From: Talpa occidentalis
Taxonomy: Eukaryota; Chordata; Mammalia; Eulipotyphla; Talpidae
NCBI RefSeq assembly: GCF_014898055.3
Contig: NW_023604295.1
Span: 98,471,591-98,535,590 of the forward strand
Reading direction: 5' to 3'
Length of the DNA: 64,000 nt
Every line of letters starts with the position of its first letter. Within the stretch, counting starts at the first letter, position 1. The notes below the pieces were generated by a model. That model had not been told where the DNA came from. It worked only from the letters and a program-made list of their open reading frames with translations, and ran no database searches. Made by a program: the position numbers and the translations under genes. Positions 56,976-64,000 of the stretch are shown piece by piece.

Positions 56976-57879
56976 TTTCTGTTGTCCCGACACCACACTG
57001 CCCTGGACATATCACCTGAACTGCCATCACCCAGTGCTTGTCTAGACAATTTGGAAAAGGTCCCATTCTGAGATCATTCTTGTTCATTTCACTTTTCCTA
57101 CAACCAGATGGAGGATCTTAGAACCCCATAGGCAAATGATTGCAAGTGCTAAATAAATCACAGTAGCATGTGGTTTTGGAGAAGTTAGGAAGCCCAGTAA
57201 CCATAGGCAGACTCATCTCAGAGCAACTGCCACAAGATGGCAGCCTAAGAAGTAGCCATAAATATGCAGAGTTCCTCTGAGGCAGGCTTCTGTCAGCTGG
57301 AGGCTCTCCCAGCTGTGCTCACACTGGTATTAGAAGAGCCTAGCAGTATACAAGCACCCCTTTGCTGTACTTGCTGAAGCACTCTCTGCTTTCCTTACCT
57401 CATTAGGGATAGTTAGCACATCAAAATGGGGTGGTTGGTATTTTCACTTAAGTGAGGCACCGTTCTTTCATTTACTCTTTGTTGTGCAAGAACAATTGAT
57501 GAGTTTCTTTTAAACACCACTTTAGTTGATTAAGAGCCCCAAAGGATATACTAAAATAAAAGGGACTAGTAAAAAGCACCCCCCAAAAAATAACTATTAT
57601 TATCTATTATTCATATGCAAATAAGGGAGCTACCGGCTAAAACAATGCAATATGTTTTATTCTGATGATATATAATTTGCAAAATATGTGGGTTCTAAAT
57701 CTGAACCTTATCAGGAAAAGGAAGTGGTTTCTATTTTCTAGTTTTGGAAATAAGGTCCATAGGAGTGGTCAGCTCAAAAGGTCTGAGACCCCCATGTCCT
57801 GTGGGTTCCAATTTTTTGCAGCATCTCCTCTGACCCCCTGATCCAACATGGAGGAGTACCCCACACTCATTCATCCCAC

Positions 57880-58090
57880 AAACAAACATTTGTCATACTC
57901 TATATGCATTATCTCATTGAGTCCTCCTAACAAAACTTTACACAGGTAACGACTAATGTTGTCCCCATCACAGAGGTGAGAATACTGAGGTTGGGTGGTG
58001 TTAAGTCACTTGTCCCAACGTCTGTAGCCAGGAAGTGGCAAGTCCAGGAGTATATGTAGTTTTCCTGACTCCAGTACTTAATTTCTAACA
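57880..58090 (-). repeat. MIR SINE relic
   Basis: atgcattatctcattgag, cccatcacagaggtgag, aagtcacttgtccc, gtagccaggaagtggca. Confidence 0.7.
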
Positions 58091-59825
58091 ACTTCATGGT
58101 CATACCTCTCCCCCACCGAAGGAACTCCTAGGAATCCATGAAGGTCCAGACAGTGATGGTGGGTGGTGGAAAGTTCATGGTCTCTGACCCCAAGGGCCTT
58201 TACAGCTACATGGGGCAGGACTAACAATCAACCACCGTGAAGTTGGGATGGGATGGTTTTCTTTTGGGGGTAGAGGGGGTGATGCTATTCTTGCATAAGG
58301 ATCTGTAGGAGGAGTTTCTGAAAGACAAGATTTCAAAACCCCAGGGTCTTGCCATGACACACTTCTGCCAGAATTCCAGGAGCCCTCCATTTTGCCTATA
58401 TTTCTCTGGAACAATGGGAGAGGGCTAGGCCAAGTTTTGATGACAGCACAGCATAATATAACCTTGACTTGGCCTTGTTGCCTACCCACGGATGTCCTGG
58501 TCCAGAGGTAACATGATCTGTCACCTCAGGCCTGAGCCAATATTAAGAATGGGGTTGAAATCATCATGTTTCCCCCTGTGAACTGCTGTGACCAAGATAA
58601 GCACTTTCAAAGGGCAGCTGATAAAATTGCTGTTTTGACCCTCCCCTTAGCTGAAAACCAGACACCATCAAAATAGCTTTTCTTTTTATTAGCTACATTA
58701 TTGGAAAAATAGTGAGGGATTGATTTCACAATTGATTCTCCAAATAAAGATAATGTCTGCAGAGCAAGCAAGCAAGAGCTGACAAAGGATGGACACAACC
58801 GTGTGTACATGTGTTCCCCTGTTTGTCATGTGGCCGTCTCATCCAGGAGCTTCAGCCTCCACAGACAAGACCCAGCTGCCCCCAGTGTTCATGGAACACA
58901 GTCATCTGAGCTCAGCATCCTTGATTTTTGACCTAGAAAGCAGAAAACTCTAATGGAGTATCATTCATTATATCAACAGCCTCTAGAGAAATTAAAAATT
59001 TAAAATAAAGCTATTCTCTTACCATTAGGTAGTCAACAAATGTCTTTTGAGGGCCAGATCAGTTGCTAAATGCTGGGGATACAAAAGTCATCAAAAAAGT
59101 TAATTCTGCCTTTACATAGAGTATACGTTTGTAGGGAAGGTGGCCATAAATCAAATAATCATGTAAATACAAATAAATTAGCAAAGACAAGGGTAACTTG
59201 GCTAAAGAGGTAGTATTGGGGGGCAAAGAGAAGACAGGATGGACAGTCACCTGGGTTAGACTGAGAGTGTTGGTGATAATTGACATTGAGTGAGAGGAAG
59301 CTGAGCATGATTTCGTTTGCAGTTGCCCTGCTTGGGACCCTGCAGTTGAATTTGGCTGGGGTGGATATGCTTGAGTTTAGTCTTGGGCATGTGAAACCTG
59401 GTGCTTTTGACTCATCCAAGAGACATGGCCATTGACCAGCTGAGTAGAAATTTGAGGCTCCCAGGAACAGTCTAGTCTGAAAATAGACATTTGAAAACCC
59501 TGAACATGGATGAATAGAAAGAATGGATTGAGAAGAGAATTGAATGAGAACTAGGTAGAGCTTGGGCAGTAATTACCTTTGGCATCTCCCCAGTAACAAG
59601 AGGTCCCAATCATTTGCCACCACCTCACTGGTGTGATTTTTGTTCTGCCACTTAGTGCATGTGCACCCTGTTGGAGCTCAGTGTCCCACACATCATATTC
59701 TTTGCAGCCTTTGATCTCTCCCTTTATGCTGCCTCACTACCCATGCTCTCTTCCCTGCTTCAAAACATCCTCCACTCCCAGGCCTCACCCAGCTCCTCAG
59801 CAGAAGGGAAAGAGAGCTCCAAAAC
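58091..59825. other. Non-coding sequence, no gene recognised
   Basis: 58990-59170 resembles an ancient L2/MIR-class repeat (gctggggatacaaaag); the rest is unassigned. Confidence 0.45.
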
Positions 59826-59995
59826 TAGTTGTGTCCCTTCAGAGGGGTCCTCGGACCTGGGCGTTCTTTGGAATCATTGGGTGACAGCCCAGCCCCATTA
59901 GAGTTATCAACGTAATTGTTCTGGGTTGCCTGTGTGGTATGGATTTTCCAAAGCTCCCCAGGTGATGTTATTGGGCAGCCAGGACTGGGAGCCCC
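59826..59995 (+). repeat. MER5A-like hAT DNA transposon relic
   Basis: Right part matches ccccaggtgat...ttgggcagccaggactgggag; left part gggtcctcggacc, cctgggcgttctttgga. Confidence 0.55.
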
Positions 59996-60239
59996 AAGAA
60001 AGTTAGGGTTGCCCAAACTGGAGAGTTCATTTCCCGGTCTTGTACACAATAACATGACAGGAAGGATTTCTCAAGCGTCACAACCGACACCTCTGGCTGT
60101 GCTCCTGTGTCTCAAGACTGAGACCATCTTTGGCTTAGGAGGACACCTCTTACCTCAGGGTCAGGGACCAGAGACCCTTTGTGACTGAGCCCAGACTTTG
60201 GTATCAGGCAGCCTGAGTCTCAGCAACTTCTCTTACAAG

Positions 60240-60585
60240 CTTGTTAATCTCCCAGGGATGCTATAATAAAATACTGTAGAATGGCTGCTTATGAACAACA
60301 TTGATTTCTCACAGTTCTGGAGGCTGGAAAGGCACCAACAAATTTAGTATGTGGTGAGAGCCTGCTTCCCAGCTCATAGCCCAGGTCTTCTCCTGTGCCC
60401 ATACATGGTGGGTCGGGCAAGGGATTCTTTCAGTCTCTTTTTTAAGGGCATTAATTCCATTTGTGAAGGTTCTTTCCTCATGACATAGTCACCTCCAAAG
60501 TCCTTACCTCCAAATTATCATCACATTGGGGTTAGGTTTCCAATGTATGAGTTTGAGGGGGACACAAACATTCATTTTGTAGCCC
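60240..60585 (-). repeat. MLT1-like LTR (ERVL-MaLR), solo
   Basis: Old endogenous LTR: tgctataataaaatactgt, tctcacagttctggaggctgg, tgacatagtcacctcc and gggggacacaaacattca in the expected order. No internal coding sequence is attached. Confidence 0.75.
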
Positions 60586-60884
60586 AGGCCTTGGAATTTG
60601 GGCAATCACTGGAACTTTCTGAGGTTTAGTTTCCTTCCATGTGAGAAAAGTAAACTTCAGTCTCGATAGTAACAGCAGGGACTCTATCATAATCACCATG
60701 CACAGGAGCCACTAAAAAAAAGCTCTCAAGTAATCGTTGGTATAATTTTTATCAGCAGCAAAATTCCTCTTACCTCCCATGGACCCTCTCTCTTCCTATT
60801 CCTCTCCTTTATTCTCTGGACACCCTCAGCCCTCCCAAAAATACTGAACAGTGTTTGGGCCATAGGGCATGCCCAAAAAATAAA

Positions 60885-61075
60885 AATAACAATGGATACC
60901 ATGTAATAAGCACAGACTATGTGTCAGTCTCTGCTAATAGTCTAGACTTTGGCACAGGCGCACACATTAATGGCTTGAGACAGTTACTACCCCCTCCTTT
61001 TGAGGTCCTGGGAGTTTAGGTGTGAGGTTACCAATTCTCACACAGCCAGTGGTAGCACAGGCCTGATTCACTCAA
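60885..61075 (-). repeat. MIR SINE relic
   Basis: taataagcacagactatgtg, caattctcacacagccag; diverged. Confidence 0.55.
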
Positions 61076-62789
61076 GAAAGAAAGCCTGCCTCTGCCCTTG
61101 TACTAGTCCTGAGATATACTCTGGTTCACAACTTGCCTATTGATCCACTTAGATGATCGTATTATTTTTAAAACACTGGATCTTCATTTAAATACCAACA
61201 GGATATATTAGACTGTTTTCTTCAGGTCTTAGGGTTCACAGGGCACCCCAACATGCTTGTAATATATGTGCACCAGCTCCAAGACTTCTAGCCCTTATCC
61301 AAGAAGAACAACTCCACTCCCCTCTACTGGGAAAATCACCAGTGTTATAGGAAAGGAAACTTCCAGTTACTTGAGGCAGAGCCTCTTTCTCCTCCCAGAA
61401 TGCAGAAGTCCCATGACTTTCCTAGTGCAGAGCTCACTGCTCTGTAGCAAACTGCCATTTTCACAACCACGGGGGCCCTTCCTCTGCCTGGTGGGCTGCC
61501 ATTAGGACATGGGTGTGGGGGGGGCCCACCCACCACCCCCCACCCCCCAGGCCAAGAGGCCTGACTGCCCTGTTTGTACTCGATTCCGGGGTCATTCCTA
61601 TCAACCCCGCCGGCTGTGGTGTCAGAAAGTGCAGGCCCGCACTGAGAGCCGGGTCACCCTTAGCCGCAGGGCTGCCCACGGGGGCGCCCTGTTTATTTTC
61701 CTTCCTGGACACATTGGTGACTTGGTGTTTGAAAAACTCCAATGAGGCTGGAATGAGAGTCCACAGGAGAATGGATGGTCACCTCACAGAGGCCTGCTGG
61801 TGATTTGGAATGTCCTTTAGAAGGTTTTTTAATAAACTTTGTTTGTATCTGCCTTGATGAGGAACACATTTGCCAGCGACTTTGCAGGGATGTTTGGTTT
61901 TGAAGCTTCCCTTTCTTGGCCTTAGAAGTTCTTGGTGGCAGTTGCTGCCTGTAGGCTCCTGGGACTCCCCTGTGGAGGGCTGACCTGCCTCTTGCTTTGT
62001 CCCAGTAACTTTAGTCCCTGGCCCCTGGTGTCCCTGATAAACTCCAGAGCACAGAGTGCAGGGTCAGAAAGATTTGAAAGTTCAACAGGAAAAAACGTCC
62101 CATTACCTTTTTTAAAGAAGTTTCTAGGCCCAGCACTGGAGTTTGTTTTTTTCAATCCATCAAGTAATGTCTCTGACTGCTGACTGTCCCAGTTCTCTGC
62201 TTTTTCAGCCTATATCCATTGTGAGAATTAACCTTAGTATCTTACACACACAGCAGTTCCTGCCCAAGGACCCCCAGCAAAAAGAGGAAAACACTTAGAA
62301 ACCTATTCTTCCCACTGGTTTATCTCCTAGGCAGGGCCAGGCAACGCCCAGTCTTGCCATGTGTGGTAAGTGCCCTGAAACTGTGCTGAACTGTGGCTAT
62401 TCACAACAACGTTCTATTTGGCCAAAAGGGATGCCCCCTCAGCCCCAGTGCTCAGTGGTCGGGAGCACGTTTGTCAGCCATACTCTGGGGAAATGGCAGC
62501 CATGCCACCCTTGCAAGGACTTCTCTCCAGCTAGTCCAGTCACACTTGCAGCAGAAAGCAGGCTAGTCAAACAGTTAGGTTGGCAGAATTCCAGGTCAGG
62601 GGGTGGGAAGAATGCAGCAGGGCAGGGCCCCCACCCCATTTATTCAGGGTGATTTCCATGTGGCTCAGTGTTTCAGAGCTCACGTTGACTGACCCATTAG
62701 GCAAACACAGTAACAGCCTGGAGAAGGGGCACCATGGACTCCAGGTAAGACACACACCACAAACCACTAAGACCAAGTCTGTGACCTGC
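61076..62789. other. GC-rich non-coding stretch, no gene recognised
   Basis: Includes a local CpG-containing block at 61560-61690 and a C-run at 61530-61550. Open frames here overlap on both strands and look fortuitous. Confidence 0.4.
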
Positions 62790-63000
62790 TGGCAGTCAGG
62801 GTGGTCCAGAGGAAAGGGGCTTGCCTCTCAGTCTTTCGAGTCTGGATTTAAAGCTGGACTGGATTTAAAGCTCGGCGTCCCTCCTCCCCACCTGTGTACC
62901 TTGGACAAGTTACTTCACATCCCTTCAGTTTCTCATCTGTAAAATGGGGTAATGGTATTTGCCTTGAAGGGCTGTTTTAGGGTTTTAAATAACATATGAT
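62790..63000 (+). repeat. MIR SINE relic
   Basis: gagtctggatttaaagc, ttggacaagttacttcaca, gtttctcatctgtaaaatgg, gggctgttttagg. A tail-like gcttaataaatagtaac at 63201 may be the same element's end, displaced. Confidence 0.75.
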
Positions 63001-63215
63001 CTATGCACGTAAGCATATCTGGAAGGACAAACATCAAAGTTGGGAGAGGAAAAAAAGAGAGGGGAGAGAATTGAATGGGGGTAGGGGGAGGGTATGCTTC
63101 CATTTTCACCAGGCAGAAAAGGACGACAGTGAGGAAAAAGAGAGAAGACTGTGTGTGTGTAATTTATTTTCTGATATGCCAAGCACATTTTACTTAGTAA
63201 ATGCTTAATAAATAG

Positions 63216-64000
63216 TAACTACTGTTGCTCATTTTTTCTCAAAAATTCCTGGGTCCTTATGGCTGTGGTAAAGAGCCTGTCACCATTAAAAGGCTCCTGT
63301 AGAAGTCCCTTTTGATTCTGACAGGGGACAGAAGGAAGAGTTTCAGTCAAAGGGCCCCTAATCCCTTCTTTATTTTGGTTCAAAAACACCAACCAGAGAG
63401 GAAGCTGGGTATGTGGACGCTCGGTAGGTCACTTTCTTGTTATGAAATCCGAGAGCAAGCAGTTCCCGCCTGGCTAGCAAACCTGCAGCCTCCCTTCCGG
63501 CCTCTGCTGGAGCCCCTCAGGCCTGCCTCTCACCACCCAGTGGCCCGCACAGCCTCCCTCTCGATGCCATCCTGGAGGGGCAGCCCAGATATGCGGTACA
63601 AAAACACAGCAGTAGCAGCCATTTCATAACATCACGTGTCTAAATAAATGGAGCTGTTGACTCAGGCTAATTAGATGAGGGGCCTTTCCTAGAGAGCAAT
63701 CTGTGTGAGGCTAAGAAAAACAGGATTCTCAGTGGAATTAGGCTCCTAATCCCCAGCTTCCCCGGCAGAGCTGCAGCCTGGAGGAGCAGGGGGGCCTCCC
63801 AGATATGCCCTATCGGGAGCCAGCCAGAAGATCTGCTGCATTCCTACCCTGCCGCCTGCCTCCAGCCTGGTCATCCCTCCTGGACAGGAAAATGGGGGCC
63901 TCAGAGCCTCAGACTGAGGGCTTCCCTTGGGCCTCACCCCTAAGATGTGGGCAGCTAGGGTGGGTGAAGGAGCCCCACAATCCCCTCATCATCACCCTAG
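63216..64000. other. Unique non-coding sequence at the right edge
   Basis: No repeat or exon recognised. 63600-63730 has a cluster of potential factor sites (see findings). Confidence 0.4.

Noticed and set aside
61509..61803. Overlapping frames of 78-96 codons in GC-rich sequence
   Set aside because: Two frames on the same strand and others opposite, no recognised domain and no splice context; likely chance, though the CpG block could be regulatory.
1..64000. CRISPR arrays, bacterial operons, tRNA genes, phage
   Set aside because: None seen. The regularly recurring blocks are interspersed SINEs, not spacer-repeat arrays, and the A/B boxes belong to SINE heads rather than tRNA genes.
62900..64000. 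FOXL2 or FOXL2NB exon at the right edge
   Set aside because: No forkhead coding sequence or poly-alanine tract is visible; proximity is inferred only from human gene order.

Overview
The window is nuclear DNA of a placental mammal. It carries ancient eutherian repeats (MIR, MER5A-like, MLT1-like LTR, Tigger1, MER2-like) and a recently active L1. It also carries an abundant tRNA-derived SINE of about 270 bp that is not a primate, rodent, carnivore or ruminant family I recognise. The SINE suggests a laurasiatherian lineage I cannot name; the L1 copies argue against Old World fruit bats.

The only protein-coding genes I can support are four intact, single-exon, plus-strand members of the PRR23 (proline-rich 23) family, at 2973-3761, 22196-22990, 37543-38337 and 43220-44008. 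A degenerate fifth relic lies at 45190-45345. In human, PRR23A/B/C sit between FOXL2/FOXL2NB and MRPS22 on 3q, so this is most likely the orthologous gene-poor interval. By human gene order, FOXL2 should lie beyond the right edge and MRPS22 beyond the left edge (inference; no exon of either is recognised).

Layout. 0-5 kb: a possible CpG promoter, two stacked SINEs, then PRR23 copy 1 with a GC-rich promoter and a palindromic CRE. 5-13 kb: L1 and SINE debris, a 5S rRNA retro-fragment, and a Tigger1 DNA transposon (7861-11413) carrying a SINE, a retrocopy nested in that SINE, and an L1 that seems to carry a 3' transduction. 13-21 kb: SINEs and old L1 pieces. 21.5-24 kb: PRR23 copy 2, with a decayed promoter and an upstream ORF. 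24-34 kb: an L1 domain, including a 4.5-kb minus-strand L1 (28200-32698) with nearly intact ORF2. 35.1-45.2 kb: two direct tandem duplication units of about 5 kb holding PRR23 copies 3 and 4, followed by the PRR23 relic. 45-52.4 kb: L1, MER2-like and SINE insertions. 52.4-64 kb: a sharply different landscape with no lineage-specific SINEs or young L1s, only ancient repeats and an RPL31 processed pseudogene.

The biology of note is the PRR23 cluster. Copies 3 and 4 are nearly identical over about 1.7 kb of promoter plus gene but only around 80% similar in the flanking duplication, which suggests gene conversion. Their coding differences are all amino-acid changing. A perfect CRE is kept in copies 1, 3 and 4 and lost in copy 2, pointing to CREB/CREM-type (perhaps testicular) control. 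I found no evidence of a wholly new system. The best leads are the post-stop open frame, the conserved C-terminal RRLF motif, and several nested transposon events.
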